The position numbers were made by a program, and so were the translations under genes. From Adiantum capillus-veneris (Eukaryota; Streptophyta; Polypodiopsida; Polypodiales; Pteridaceae): a stretch of 64,000 nt of DNA. The stretch covers positions 51,218,905 to 51,282,904 of the forward strand of contig CM043962.1 of NCBI GenBank assembly GCA_014529385.2, written 5' to 3'. Each line of letters opens with the position of its first letter. The first letter of the stretch is position 1. The notes beneath the pieces were generated by a model. The model was not told where the DNA came from. It ran no database searches and saw nothing but the letters and a program-made list of their open reading frames with translations. Below, in pieces: positions 25,715 through 38,704 of this stretch.

Positions 25715-26131
25715 CGCACATGCACATGCACATGCACAATGGAGAGGAGATGGAGATAGGTCAAGAGCACTCTTCTTTTTAGCATGGACCCTTCAGAATG
25801 AGGGTTTAGGTCACAATGGACCTCTTATAAGGGTTTGGCTCATTCACACATGGGTGCCCACACTTGTCGATCAAAGTAAAAATAATGTCAAATGAGACAT
25901 GTGGCACGCCTCTCATCAATGATCACCCAAGCACTTATCCAAGCACCTATAGGATCAACAAACCCGGCCCATGATTGATAAGGTGTCCGTCATTGATTAA
26001 CATTACCCCCTTCCTAATGTAGACTCCATCCTCAAAAACTAGTGAGGTGAAGCCCGTTTGTTGAGGTGGTAGAGCATCTGGGATAGAATGTGTGTGAAGC
26101 AAAATTGCCATGAGAGTATGCAAGTCGAACT
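25401..26131. repeat. CT and CA microsatellites with unassigned flanks
   Basis: A CT array at 25611-25653 is separated by a short GC-rich spacer from a CA array with GCA variants at 25672-25737. The flanking sequence up to the LTR at 26132 shows nothing recognisable. Confidence 0.8.
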
Positions 26132-26317
26132 TGTCTGGACAAGGGTTCTGTAGGGGCAAGGCCCAAACCTAAGGACTAGGGCGGTCATAGAATACGGCCA
26201 AGGGCCGAGCTAGAATGTGTGGATAGAGGATCCGTCTAGGGCAAGGGGCTAGGAGCCCGCCTATATATTGGGGGGTTGGGAGGAGGATCCTATGGTCTAG
26301 CAACCCTAGTTCTTACA
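26132..26317 (+). repeat. 5' LTR of the LARD-type element
   Basis: A 186-base terminal repeat. It contains two small palindromes with AAG loops (GGGC-AAG-GCCC, 26154-26164; CGGCC-AAG-GGCCG, 26195-26207) and a TATATATT segment near 26265 that could serve as a TATA box. Confidence 0.88.
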
Positions 26318-26318
26318 C

Positions 26319-26330
26319 TGGTATCAGAGC
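26319..26330 (+). promoter_or_regulatory. Primer binding site (tRNA-iMet)
   Basis: TGGTATCAGAGC one base after the LTR is the standard complement of the 3' end of plant initiator tRNA-Met and gives the element its plus orientation. Confidence 0.9.
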
Positions 26331-26385
26331 TCAGGGGGAGGGAGGAGCTATGGAGGAGGAGGAAGCCTTGCACAGAGGATTGCAT

Positions 26386-26525
<140 letters not shown>

Positions 26526-26960
26526 GTGATGGGACCGTGTTCCTACAGAGCCGATGCTGGAAAAGACGATCGTGGGAAGGCGGGCCTAGCTGGGTAGAGG
26601 AACGAAGTCGACCTACATGCAATCACTTGGGGGTAGGCTCACTTAAAATGCGATGCTAAGCTAAGCAAAATTCGTCACAGCAATCGGGGTTGGAAATCAC
26701 CACAGTGCTTGTACTAAAAAACGCTTCTCCCTGCACAGTCGCTTGCAACGGCCACCATGGTTTTTCTCTTGAGTTTGAACCTAAGGGGTGCCCTAAGTTG
26801 GGCACCCTCCCCTGCTAAGAACCGCCTCCCACAAAGGGTGTCTCCCAAAGGGGTCCTCCCCTCACAGCGCCACTCTGATGGTGGCATGAACGACATGCAA
26901 GAATGAGAACAAAGCAGTTTGATGAGCGCCTCTCACGCTGAGGATAAGGTCAAGGATAGT

Positions 26961-29817
26961 CGGCCAAGGGCCGTTTTGAGCTCACCATTGCGAATACATA
27001 TGAGCTTAAGCATGCTCAAGCTACGAGCCTTCTGTTTTTCCGCTTGATCACACATGTATCCGACACAATCGGTTGTCCAGGGGATAAAGCATTCAAGGAT
27101 TCAAGCGGTGCTGGTATCTAAAAATCCTTCGGCATATTGCAAGGCATATTGGAAACTCTGTCACAATTCCAGGTACTCATGTTTCAATTTTCCCTTTCCT
27201 TTTGAATTGGTTATGTCATCATCTGCATTTTGTTGGGTTTGTGAATACCAATTTATGCCATGATGGCCGGCCAAGGGGTAGGTTGGACTTTATCAAGCAA
27301 GGCTTGATTGTCAGTCCAACATGGCTAGTATTAACTTTAGTCACTTCCATTTCTCGGCATGGAAGATTAACTAATATGCCTGATCATTCACGTACAAAAT
27401 TGCATGCATACGCCTTCTGCATATGGGACATATTTATCATTGGAAAAATTGTTTTATGCATGCCATGTTGCATCCATTATTGGCATAAGACCCATGCTTC
27501 TCTTGCCAACTTGAATCAAGCATGGCTTGAGTATGACATGGTTATGATGTTTCTAACAGCAAGGTAAGAGTTTAGCAAACTTTGATTGCCCAGAGACCAC
27601 TGATTGTGTTGATGACCAGCATCAAGCATGGCTTGAGTATGACATGATTATGATGTTTCTAAATGGTTAATGTTCGTTGCAGCATTTTTCCTTACGCAAG
27701 TACAACTTGAATCTGTAACAGCAAGGCTATGTATTGCTTAGGAAGCGTATTCTTCAGATAGAGGAAGTATCACCTCTATTGCATAGCTCTTGCATGCATC
27801 AGAGGACAGTGCATCTCTATTGCATATCTCTACATGCATCACAGAAAGTGCATCTTCTGCACTCCAAGCACAAGCATGGCTTGTGACAGTTATCTGAAGC
27901 ATTAAAGTTTGTTGCCTACATTGTTGGTAAAAGCCCAAAGATAAGCTTGAAAACTCAAATCAAGCATGGCTTGACTCCCAACCACCTGCCTCCGAAGCAC
28001 GGCTTCTCAGCGGTTCAATTTGATGCAAAAGCATAGCAAATTTGCGATGCTTTAGAATCTCAAGGAGATGATCGGCACAACCTATTGCTTGACTTGATGA
28101 AGGGTGCAAAGTGCTTGGCATGGCTAACTAATGGTCACTGCTTCTAGAAATCGACAAAGGATGCTTGCCACACATCACTAGCCAATTTTGGTTGAAATTG
28201 CTCGACAAGGTCGATTTTTCTTTGCTACGACATCTGTCTGTTAGCAGGAGTCTCCGTTAGCTATGAGCACAGAAACTCCATAAATACTTATGTGAAGCAA
28301 GGCTTCAATTTCAGCATCTGGCATCGACATTTCTAGCGTTTGGAATATGCTACACGCATACGCACTTAGGGGAATTTGTCAATATGCCTATAAGTTTTTT
28401 TTCATTACGTGCCAAACGAGCGCAAATGATACCTGAGGGTGTATATGATATACCTATGAGGAACTGGCAAAAATATCACTTCACGGAATCCCTACCAGTC
28501 TAGATAGTGCAAGGCACTTATGGTTTTAGCTCTCATGTTTAAAGCCATCACTCTTGCCAAGGGCTTCAAATTCATGCACGGTATGCTAGCTAGGTGGATT
28601 CAATTCTACTGCCTCATGAAATATGCTTCCGCTATAACACCAAACACTTTGTCAAGGACAAGATACGTTCTGGATTGTTTAACATGCTGGTTGGTTACTA
28701 AAAGGAACCTAAAATTTGGACTTCATACAAGTCAGGCATAAGATACGTAACACACAGATTGGGCACACACTCTAGAAATTTAAGGAAAGTTCCTCAGCTC
28801 AGCATGGTCTTCTTCTCTCTCTTTCTTATTTCTCTCAAGGAATAATGAATATGTTTTTCTTGTGAATCAGCTTGAGCCATGGCCCTCTAACTCTCAGCTA
28901 GAACTTGGCCAAGATGCCATTCACATTAGTCTTCATCGATTCGTCCATTGAACACTAATTGCCATAAGGGCCATGAGCCACACATGCTGGCTACGAATCA
29001 TTGTCAGATCTCGGGTAAGACCCAATTGTTGGCATTTCTTGGGTGATTGTTCTCCAGCTTGAACAAACCTACCCAATGGACTCCCCATCGATGTTAATGG
29101 CCAAGCAAGAGTCTTGCCATTACATATGGGTATTTTGTAAGCACTACAGGTTTTGGTGCAACAATTGAGTTGAGTTTTGAATGAACTTACACTCGCATAG
29201 GCTGATCTATAAAACGGCGTAGAGATGCAGCAAGAATTTCAAACATCATGGATGTCCATAAGAGCTGGGCATTTCAGTTGTGTGGATATCTTGCTCTTTC
29301 TATAACACTACGAGTGTTTATGGAAGTATAGTTTTGGGGTAAGACCCAGCGGATGTTTACTAAATCATCCCATCGGCATTGAGGATCATAGTTTGATCTA
29401 TCCCAGTTCTACTTTCAAGGAAAGAAGCCCATCATCTACCACAGGGTAGTAGACAAATTCAACTTTTTTAAGTTGATTCCAATCATTCTGTACACGGTTG
29501 ACTATGTTGGTTACCGTTACCTGCTCGTTGAGCATTTTCTACAAAGGGTCTCACCAAGGGGTTTGACTACATAGATTCTAGCCAACGGGTTTGAATTGCG
29601 AAGGCAATACCCAGGGTTTCTAGTGCAATGTGCTTGGTTTTTTCTCAGGTAGGCGACGTGCTCTTTTGCATTTGAATACGGGTAAGTGATCGTTAAGTTC
29701 AAATCTCCAGGTACGCATCTATTGATATGGTGTACTCCATTTTTTAGTATGCTTTGCTTGGTTTCTTCAAAGTTGTATAAATCTGCTTGAATGTTTTTGA
29801 GCCATGCCAAGGGCATG
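26961..29817. repeat. Family of covarying short palindromes with A-N-G loops
   Basis: At least ten short inverted repeats share a three-base loop AAG, ATG or ACG but differ in arm sequence while staying paired. They are CGGCC/GGCCG 26961-26973, ATCAAGC/GCTTGAT 27292-27308, TCAAGC/GCTTGA 27516-27530, 27622-27636 and 27960-27974, and CACAAGC/GCTTGTG 27869-27885. Also GAAGC/GCTTC 27994-28006, TGAAGC/GCTTCA 28293-28307, AGTGC/GCACT 28506-28518 and CATGCC/GGCATG 29803-29817. Two more are in the LTR. Some arise from a local duplication (27516 and 27622). Confidence 0.6.
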
Positions 29818-31048
29818 TTGGAACAAAGTATTTTGGGCCATAGTGTCCAATATACATTATGATGTTATGAACCCACTTGCCGGGTTCGATTTGGCACATG
29901 TTGTCACATGGGATACAACATGTTCTAGGAACTCAAGGACTTCAGTTTAGCCAATGTGGAGCAATGATAATGAGGGTCCCTCTCACTCGTGTCGCAAAGT
30001 GTTTGTAGGTACCTCCACACACAAGTACATCTCGTACTTGAAGGATGTTCTTTTTATAGACATCCTTATTTGAGACATATTCCACATGTGGAGAATATGA
30101 GTCTCTGGGACTAACACTGGCGCCTAATTCCTAATGATGTGTCACGACAAAGTCCCTACGTGCTGGTCGCATCCATTCATTAGACCATTTGGAGCACACA
30201 TTATTGGGAACAATTTTAGTGGCCATAAATTGTCGGGTACTCAGTACAGACTTGCTGCGATGACAAGTGTTGTGAAACCACCTTAATGGAGGGTCGTTTC
30301 TACATATAGCCAAGTATGCTACATTCATGAGAATGTCTCATGGTTGGTACCTAGGTGCGACTGGGTTGTCACATTCTGTTATGCTCCAACATTTTTTGCT
30401 AGGCTTTCCCGTATGTACCGTGGAAAGTCTCGTCATGGAAGGTGTTATGGGCCCTAGTGTTTAACACTGATTTATTTGGAGCGGCATTCCAATTCATGGA
30501 CCTTATTCTCTCTGCACCTTTTTGCCCTGCACATGCAATCTCTACTGCAGATTTATGATGAGTTTACACCCTGCCATACAAGGTAATGGCACAGTATGGG
30601 TATTTGTGGTTGCTTAGTCTAAACTCTAAAAGTTTAATCCACTCCAACTGCTTTAAACCTAGTTTCTTAGTAGCTATGAGATACTCACGCAAGTTGGAAA
30701 TGTGGCTCACAACTTCATGGAAAGTTGTGCCAAGGTTTTCTTGCATTATTCCAGTACCCTCAGAAGATATGAAAACTAGTTATGCCTTTGGACAACTCTT
30801 AGTTGTGGTTACTCCTTTATAGTACTCAAGTGAGTTATCAATGGAGCTACCATTTAGACCCAAGTGGTTGCAAAAGGACAACAATGTTGAAAATCAAGAT
30901 GTTGCTCTTGGTTTTATTGAACCTCCTCACGACACCAATTATTGGTCATACATACAATTGGCCCGCGTATGGGACGTCAATAAAGAAAACATAAGTGTTC
31001 TTAAGAAGATATTACTACTTGTGTTTTTGAGGACGAAAACTCTTCCTT

Positions 31049-31061
31049 AAGGGGGAAGTAA
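31049..31061 (+). promoter_or_regulatory. Polypurine tract
   Basis: AAGGGGGAAGTAA lies directly before the 3' LTR and would prime plus-strand DNA synthesis. Confidence 0.85.
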
Positions 31062-31247
31062 TGTCAGGACAAGGGTTCTGTAGGGGCAAGGCCCAAACCT
31101 AAGGACTAGGGCGGTCATGGACTACGGCCAGGGGCCGGGCTAGACAATGTGGACAGGGGATCCGTCTAGGGCAAGGGGCTAGGAGCCCGCCTATATAATG
31201 GGGGGTTGGGAGGAGGATCCTATGGTCTAGCAACCCTAGTTCTTATA
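31062..31247 (+). repeat. 3' LTR of the LARD-type element
   Basis: A 186-base repeat of 26132-26317, followed by GGACT, which matches the left flank GAACT at four of five bases. Confidence 0.88.
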
Positions 31248-31252
31248 GGACT

Positions 31253-33408
31253 ATATGGCAATAAAGCATGAGGGAAATGTAAAGTACATATGGAAATGAG
31301 TAAATACAAAGAATTATGAAATATTACACTACCAATAAGGACAAATAGATTGCACTGATGAAATAAATCAATCAAGAGTTTTGGGCTTATGGATGAGTCT
31401 ATCGATTAGTTAGATATAACTGAGAATAAAACAACTACTCTAGTACTAACTAAGTTAGGAAGATTATCTAAATGCAAGATTCCCTAATTGTGCCTTTCAG
31501 CTTTGATTAGCCAACTAACTCTCACAACGCCAAACAAAAGCTTGATTTTTTCAATTTGAGCTCAACGGAAGTCTTTTTCATGTCTTTTTTTTTTCTTTCC
31601 CCTTTTTCATTTTTCTTTCTTTCACTTTGGTTCAAAAAAATTTGAGGTGTATGCTTATTTTGTATACCTGGGCCTTTTTGCTTCTCAAAGAAAAGCGTCC
31701 ACAGTGGGAAACTCTAGGGCTCTAGTACCATAGACAATACATGTGAGTGAGTACCAAATCAAGCCGAGATTTCTTTTCCAGCTTAGATTTTACATTTGTG
31801 GCACTTTTGTTTTTTGCTTCCATTTCCTTCGTATTCTCACTAGTGTCTTTTGTTGTTTAATGAGCAAGCTTCTCTATGCCTTAAACACTTCTAAGATCTC
31901 AAACACATTTTACCAACTAGGACTAGTGGTCAAGTAAATGAGTTAACCTAAAGTCACCGCCTCCTAACCTCAAAGCTCATTTATAAGACTAAACTCTAGT
32001 TCAATCAACCTAGGCAAAGACAAATTTATACATATATAATGTCAAATGACAAAACATAGCTAAATGCACTCAATCAAACCATGAAAAACTACAATCAACA
32101 AATATAAATATCCATGAGCATTAATCTATCTACGTGGCAAAGTAGCAACATAATTTCACAGTCTATGGTCATACCATACTAGCAACATATACACATAAAA
32201 CAAATGGCAGTGAAAATAGGAAAGCAATCATAGAAAAATTACATATGTTCCTGTATAAAGTAGCTTATGCCATTGAAGAAGATGTCCTCAGCTATGTGGA
32301 TGGAGATCCATGTAATTTTTCTCAATGCCCTTAACAATAATATCAAGCAACAAAGCACTATACCTCAAGGAGGCATGTCATTGTGAAAAGACAAAAAATT
32401 CAAGGAAAAGAAGTTGAAACAAAATCTAGACCCCTAACCTACCTATCTGCCACCACTTATGGAATCAAGGGAAGGGGATATTATACAAACCGGGTGCCAT
32501 CCCGAAGGCTAGGCCTCTATCTTCATCATCTAGATAAATAATTTTTTTTTTAGTGAGGCCATAGTCTTCCTCAGTCTCTATTATTGATTATGCATCATCT
32601 TCTTGTGCACATATGTTAATCAAGAACCTCACTATGCGTCGATACTCATCTTGTGCAAAAGAATAGGCATATGCCACTAGAGAAACATTCACTACTAGGT
32701 AGGGATCACTAGTAGTCCATAGACGTAGTAGCCATTCTAACTTTTCAATTTTTTCTCACACACAAGTTTCTCTACCTAATTCCATTCAGAAGAAAGTACA
32801 TGGTAGCATATGTGAAACACTTCAAAAAAATAAAAATACCTTTTATAAAAAATAAAAGTGCACATTTGTGGTGAACTAGCCATCTCTGAGAACACAGATA
32901 GATTTGGTTAGTTCTCTAAAACATAAGGGTTGTTTTCTTATGTTTCTTGATGTGATATAGTGAGTTTGGGCTATGTGATGGATCCGGTAGGGTGCACTCT
33001 CGTTGCTAGTCGTTCTTACTCTTTTACTGTTTTTTTTTTCTCTTTGGTCAGTATAAGTATAAGGCTATGTATATATAGTCCCTCAATTGGAGAGTTGAGA
33101 TGTCAGGGAAGAAAAATTAAGAGGATAGGAATCAAAAAAACCGACGCGAGTGAGGACTCCCCCCTTCCTCGGGTATACTCTTTGAAAAGTTATCATCACC
33201 CTTTGAAACCAAATGTTTCAGTTTGTGATGGGAGGTGACTTAGGCCAATAGGTTCTCACGACCCCAAGTGCCACATTGCGGCTCTCCCAAAAACATGCCT
33301 AAAATGTTTCAGTACTCCGTGGAGTTTTCCATGTCTTCCCTGCAATTCACGATGGTATGGGGAGGATGTGTAGGAGCTTCTTCAGAAAGTTATGAATTAG
33401 ATATGGAA
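31253..33408. other. Unassigned AT-rich stretch
   Basis: No coding region I can support. A 3' LTR of the gypsy element at 33.4-42.5 kb would be expected in the right part, but I could not pair it with a 5' copy. Confidence 0.4.
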
Positions 33409-34023
33409 CTAGAAGCTTCCTGGGACTCTTCTCTTCTTGTGTTGAATGGAATAGATTGAAATTGCTTTGATTTCCAAACTACCTATGGAACAAGGGTAGG
33501 GTATTTTGGAATCTTTCCTTTGCCACAGTCCTTGCTGAGATTGAGGCTGCAGAATCAAATTTGCGTGGTATGGCAGATGAGATAGAGGAAGATACCTTAT
33601 GTTTAGAGACCCAAATTTGATCATTCACATCATAGTATCCTTGGGCGTCTAACAGGGTTTTAGGAATCCAACGTGATGTGGTATTGACTTTCTTAGAGCA
33701 CACTGCTGATTTTCTACAAGAATGTTTTCTTGAATTAGGTGGAAGAGTTGAAGGAGTTGGAGTGGAGTCCTTTAGGACCCATTGATATGTATTGTTAGGC
33801 AAGTCAGGTTGAGTCCTTACAGGATCACTACTTGTAGCAACTATGGGACTTGATACATTGGGTTCGGTGGGTAGCCAATGAGGATGACTTAATGACTTTG
33901 GTTTGTGAATGTTGGTTATCTTGAAATTTTATTTGAGTTGATAACGTAGGTGACCTTTCTTGAATGATAGGGAGCAGAGCCATTTTTTTGTTGTGACGCT
34001 CCCAGTTTCCCAGTCAATAGTGC
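33409..34023 (-). pseudogene. 3'-terminal tail of the old gypsy element, with W-x-x-K motifs
   Basis: Reading leftward from the insertion point at 34023, the frame gives CTIDWETGSVTTKK, the expected end of an aspartic-protease fold. After a stretch with a stop comes an open 107-codon segment (33802-33479) containing YQWVLK, SRWIPKTLLDAQGYYD and QIWVSK. Three W-[IV]-x-K motifs in so short a stretch look non-random; similar motifs occur in some plant retrotransposon proteins, but I assign no function. Confidence 0.5.
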
Positions 34024-34028
34024 ATTTG

Positions 34029-35121
34029 TGTGACGTGACACGAGAGAGCGTAATACATTGATGAACAAGAAAAATACAGAGTATGTCAAATATGTAGACG
34101 AAATAAAGAATTTGTATGGATGTACGATAATGATTAAAGGAAGAGCATAGCTCGTTTTATAACCTCCCGACCACCCCGAGCTATCTCAATCTCAATCTCA
34201 ATCTCAATCACACTCTCACTCTCAATCTCAATCACAATCACACTCTCAATCACAATTACAATTGCAATCTCAATCTCAATCACAATCTCAATCTCTAGAT
34301 GGCAGCAACGATCATAATCCAAATCGCAACACGATCACAATCTCAATATCAGGACATCTTACATAGATCCCGTTTCAGTTTGTAGAGTAGATTTCATATT
34401 GATTTCTGCAACGTTTACAAAATAGCCAAAAGAAAATACTCGTGCAACCAATTTAACATGATAATCAAATTAAAAAACATAATTTTGTAGCATCATAAAA
34501 GAGTACAATCACTTCTTGATTAGATCAAATAAAAGAGATATCACCTGTGTATATCTATTTGTAAGCTAACATGTTGTTGTTTGTAGGCTACCCTACCGCT
34601 GCTAGCAATTTGTTTTTGGTATAACTTTGTCATACGAACTCAGAATACAAACTTCCAGGCACTTAAAATGACGGGAATAGATTTTGTATACAAGCCATCG
34701 TGAACAGAATTGCGAAAAACCTCTTCTTTTGGCTAAAAGTGCAACTTTCAGTTTATGACTCATAAAACCTCTATTTTTGGATCTCCACGACTTTTTTAAC
34801 TTATTTTAAGTTACCTATGTATTTTAAGATAAAACACATAAAAATAAAACATTGATATTAATAAAAACATCAATTTTAACTACGTTTTTATTGTATTGCT
34901 CATAGGCAGACTATTTGTTATTCATTAATCTTTATCAAATGTCTTTAGTGTATTATTCAAAAAGTAGAGAATATATTTTTTCTCTCAATATCTTAAACTC
35001 ATTTATATAAGATTGATACTCTCTATCTAATACTAGACTATTCAATAATCTTTCAAATCATGCTCAACGAAAGATATGGCCTATTACATTCTTTTCGAAT
35101 TTAAGAATTAGGCTTATTACA
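34029..35121 (-). repeat. 3' LTR of the nested element
   Basis: A 1,093-base LTR. On the plus strand it starts TGTGACGTGACAC and ends TTATTACA. It contains an array of TCTCAA/TCACAA-type hexamers at about 34185-34295. The plus-strand left edge abuts target duplication ATTTG. Confidence 0.88.
34185..34295. repeat. Hexamer array (TCTCAA and variants) in the LTR
   Basis: About eighteen tandem six-base units alternate between TCTCAA, TCACAA, CACTCT-type and TGCAAT-type variants. The other LTR has a similar array (37753-37866) with a different unit order and length. Confidence 0.85.
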
Positions 35122-35131
35122 TTCTCCCCTT
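35122..35131 (-). promoter_or_regulatory. Polypurine tract of the nested element
   Basis: Minus-strand AAGGGGAGAA lies immediately before the TGTAATAAG start of the 3' LTR. Confidence 0.8.
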
Positions 35132-35192
35132 ATCAAAATTAACTCTGTCCTCAAAGTTGGAAGGAGGGATTTTTAACATACAGAATATCAAA

Positions 35193-35464
35193 GTTAACCC
35201 AAGAGGCATCTTTTACAAGATACATCTTACTTGACCAAAACTTTAAAAGGAATTCTACTTCTAAGCTACCCAGCTCTACAATCAAAATAATTTTTAGTTT
35301 TATCCTTAAAATGACTATTTCACTATTGAAGTTAACCCAAGAGGCATCTTTTATGATACATCTTACTTGACCAAAACTTTAAGAGGAATTCTACTTCTAA
35401 GCTACCCAACTCTACAATCAGAATAATTTTTAGTTTTATCCTTAAAATGACTATTTCACTATCT
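35193..35464. repeat. Tandem duplication of a 138-bp unit
   Basis: 35193-35330 and 35331-35464 are two adjacent copies of one unit, starting GTTAACCCAAGAGGCATC. The second has a small internal deletion. It lies in the 3' non-coding part of the nested element. Confidence 0.85.
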
Positions 35465-35999
35465 CATGTCTTTAATTTGAAACAAGATCATCTTAAAAAG
35501 AATATATTTTGACATTTGTATAAAATTTGATGTTTCAAAGAGGAATTTACAAACACACATAAACAATCATTATAATACAAGTTACCCTTGTGCAAACAAA
35601 ATTTTCTCTTAAATCTCTCTCCCACATGAGGATTTAGATAAAAAATAATGATAGAGTAGAAATGATCATTATTCACTTCACATCAAACTTAATCAGTAAA
35701 ATCACTAAAAACCACATAAATGATATTACATATCGTTCTTTGACTCAAGGAATTGGTGACTTTGTTTCAATCACTTTCTCAATCCAAATATTTTAAATCA
35801 AAATTATACTCTCATAATAGTTAAAGACATCGCTTCTGTCTATTATTGAGTAATGAATGAGTGAAGATATATTCTTAACTAATTCTCAATCATACATAGG
35901 ATAGTTCAAATCATGTCTTCTCCACTTTTTATATTCATATATCACAACTCTTTCCTTCTCATATAAAACACATCCCATTTGTTCTCCCCTCATATAACC

Positions 36000-37500
36000 A
36001 AAGAAGGTTTTCCTAATTCTAGAATCTTCAAAATATAATTTTCAATCCCTCTTCTTTTAGTGTTTCAAATGTAGATTTACATGCTTTAGATTATACAAGT
36101 CTCTTATTTTTCTTTGTTAATTGAGTTAGACATCTCGCAATCTTAGGAAAATTCTTAATATATGCTCACTCATATGGTACTAAACCCAAAATACTCCTCA
36201 TATCTCTCATAGTTTTTGGTATAGGCAATTCTTGAATTGCCTGGACCTTGTCAAAATCAATATGAATGCTTTCTTTAGAGATTACTCTTCCCAAATATAT
36301 AATTCTTTCCTTGACAAAGAAGCACTTACTCAGTTTGATACAATTGATGTTCACGCAGTACTTCAAGAGTTTTCCTTAAATGCAATTCATAATCTTTTTC
36401 ATTCTTAAAATAAACAAATATATTATCTAAAAACACCAAAATAAAGTCATTAAGATATAGATTAAATATATTGTTTATTAAGATCTCTCTAGTCAATGCA
36501 CAACCTATAGGTCCCAACCTTCTTTCTCTAGAAAAGTGTAGGGCTACCCCAAGGAGACACACCACATCTGATTAACCTTTTTTTCAACGAGTAGTTAAGT
36601 TGTAGTTTTAGTTCCTTCAGTTCATCTATGTTGAATCTGTAAGGGTGTGACAGTACGGTTCAAATCCTGGATATAGATCTATCCCATGGTCTAGTGATTT
36701 CGGAGGAGACATACATGATATGTCATCATGAAAAACATTCTTAAACACATCAAGAATCTTTCCACATACTTTGGATTTTTCTCCCTTTTCTATTTTAGAT
36801 TCATTTTATTTTTCTTAATTCATTTGCAAAACTTATGAAGGTCTCACAGCCTTGCCTAAGTCCCCTTATCATTTTCATGGCCAAAATCAAAATGGACTTA
36901 GAACCTCTTTCTTCTCCATAAATAGTGTAACTACTCGCATCAAAAGATTTTAAATAGTTTTTTTATTTTCTTTATAATCAATCAAATGATTTTCAATCAA
37001 CCAATCCATGCAAATAACCATAACATACACATCCATGTCTATGACATAAAAATTACCTTTATGATTTTGACTATTCAAGGAAAAAGACATATTTTTAATT
37101 AGTTATTTCGTGAAACTTTTATTATAAGTGGTTAATTCCAAAAGTCTATAAATTTCTCAATTTAATTTCATGTTTAATTTCTAAATCAATTCAAAGAATA
37201 AGAAGCAATATGTACCAACCAAATCAACTAAGAAAATTAATTTTAAATCTCAAATTTTATACATGATTTTGATCATAGAAGCTTTCAACAAAGGATTCAT
37301 CAAAGGCGTAAAGCACTAGAAAAGAGGCTTAAATGACATACCTTTATCATGTGCATCATCAATAGTCTCCACTTTAGTCATCTTTCTCTGTACTACCTTA
37401 TCAATTGCTTTGTTTGGGCATTTGAAACTATGGTGGTCTTGTTCTCCATATTGAAAGCATAATCCAAATCTTGGAGTTCTTTGATCCATGCTTCTAAATA
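36000..37500 (-). pseudogene. gag zinc knuckle, protease and reverse transcriptase relics of the nested element
   Basis: On the minus strand: a damaged knuckle CFQYGEQDHHSFKC (about 37470-37400, second Cys replaced by Tyr), then a protease end DVYVMVICMDWLIENHLIDY (about 37060). The RT N-terminus [19 protein letters not shown] lies near 36670. The open stretch 36565-36166 has LNDFILVFLDNIFVYF (xLDN where a YxDD-type active site is expected), followed by YLGRVISKESIHIDFDKV. RNase H begins (YIKNFPKIARCLTQLTKK) and then decays. There is no integrase. The product is inactive. Confidence 0.75.
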
Positions 37501-37583
37501 TTTTATGTATTTCTTATGCCATCAAACTCATTGATCTTAGCCATCTTGAAGAATTATTTGATTGCCGCTTCTTCCGCTAAACT

Positions 37584-37595
37584 GCTCTGATACCA
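37584..37595 (-). promoter_or_regulatory. Primer binding site (tRNA-iMet) of the nested element
   Basis: The complement of 37584-37595 is TGGTATCAGAGC, two bases inside the LTR edge at 37598, and fixes the minus orientation. Confidence 0.9.
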
Positions 37596-37597
37596 CT

Positions 37598-38699
37598 TGT
37601 GACATGACACAGGAGAGCGTAATACATTGATGAACAAGGAAAATACAGAGCATGTCGAATATGTAGAAAAAATAAAGAATCTGTATGGATGTACGATAAT
37701 GATTACAGGAAGAGCATAGCTTGTTTCATAACCTCCCGACCATCCCCGAGCTATCTCAATCTCAATCTCAATCACAATCTCACTCTCAATTGCAATTGCA
37801 ATCTCAATCTCAATCTCAATCACAATCACACTCTCAATCACAATCACAATCGCAATCTTAATCTCAATATGTGGATGGAAACAACAATCATAATCCGAAT
37901 CGCAACACAATCAACAATCTCAATATCATGACATCTTGCACAGATCTCGTTTCACTTTGTAGAGTAGATATCATATTGATTCTACAACGTCTACAAAATA
38001 GCCAAAAGAAAATAATTGTGAAACCCAATTTAATGTGATAATTAAATTAGAAAACATAATTTTGTATCATCATAAAAGAGTACAATCACTTCTTGATTAG
38101 ATCAAACAAAAGAGATATTACCTATGTATATCTGTTTGTAAGCTAACCTATTGTTGTTTGTAGGTTATCCTGATGCTGCTATCAATTTGCTTTTGTCATA
38201 ACTTTGTCATACAAACTCAGTATACATACTTCCAGGTACTCAAAACGACGGGAATAAGTTTGGACTACAAGGCATCGCAAGTAGAATTGCCAAAAACCTC
38301 TTCTTTTGGCTAAAAACACAACTTTCAGTTTGCGACTCATAAAACCTCTATTTTTAGATCTCCATAATTTTCTCAACTTATTTTAAGCTTACCTATGTAT
38401 TTTAAGTTAAAACACATAAAAATAAAACATTGATATTAATAAAATTTAACTATGTTTTTATTGTATTGTTCATAGACATACTATCTGTAATTCATTAATT
38501 TTTATCAAATATGTCTTTAGTGTATTATTTAAAAGAAGAGAATATATTTTCTCTCTCAATATCTTAAACTCATTTATATAATACTAACACTCTCTATCTA
38601 ATAGACTATTCAACAATCTTTCAAATCGAGCTCAATGAAAGATATGGACTATTACATTCTTTTTTACTTTAAAAATTTTCATGAATAAATCTTATTAAA
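37598..38699 (-). repeat. 5' LTR of the nested element
   Basis: A 1,102-base LTR paired with 34029-35121. Its outer end (plus strand TTATTAAA) has mutated from TTATTACA. It is followed by the target duplication ATTTG. The hexamer array sits at 37753-37866. Confidence 0.87.
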
Positions 38700-38704
38700 A
38701 TTTG

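Larger units (their letters stand above)
34029..38699 (-). mobile_element. Complete nested LTR retrotransposon, target duplication ATTTG
   Basis: Long terminal repeats lie at 34029-35121 and 37598-38699. In minus orientation the 5' LTR is the right-hand one. The flanks are ATTTG on both sides (34024-34028 and 38700-38704), a perfect five-base duplication. A tRNA-iMet primer site and a polypurine tract sit at the expected inner edges. The interior (2.5 kb) holds only gag zinc knuckle, protease and RT/RNase H relics. Integrase is absent, so the copy is internally deleted. It lies inside the protease-like domain of the 33-42 kb gypsy element, and the host reading frame resumes across it. Confidence 0.9.

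Noticed and set aside
29517-29816. 99-codon frame in the LARD interior as a possible gag
   Set aside because: Minus strand, opposite to the element's primer site and polypurine tract, and without capsid or zinc-knuckle motifs.
34134-37931. Ile/Glu/Val-rich and Asn/Leu-rich repeat proteins
   Set aside because: They are hexamer arrays inside the two LTRs of the nested element read in six-base period; no independent coding evidence.
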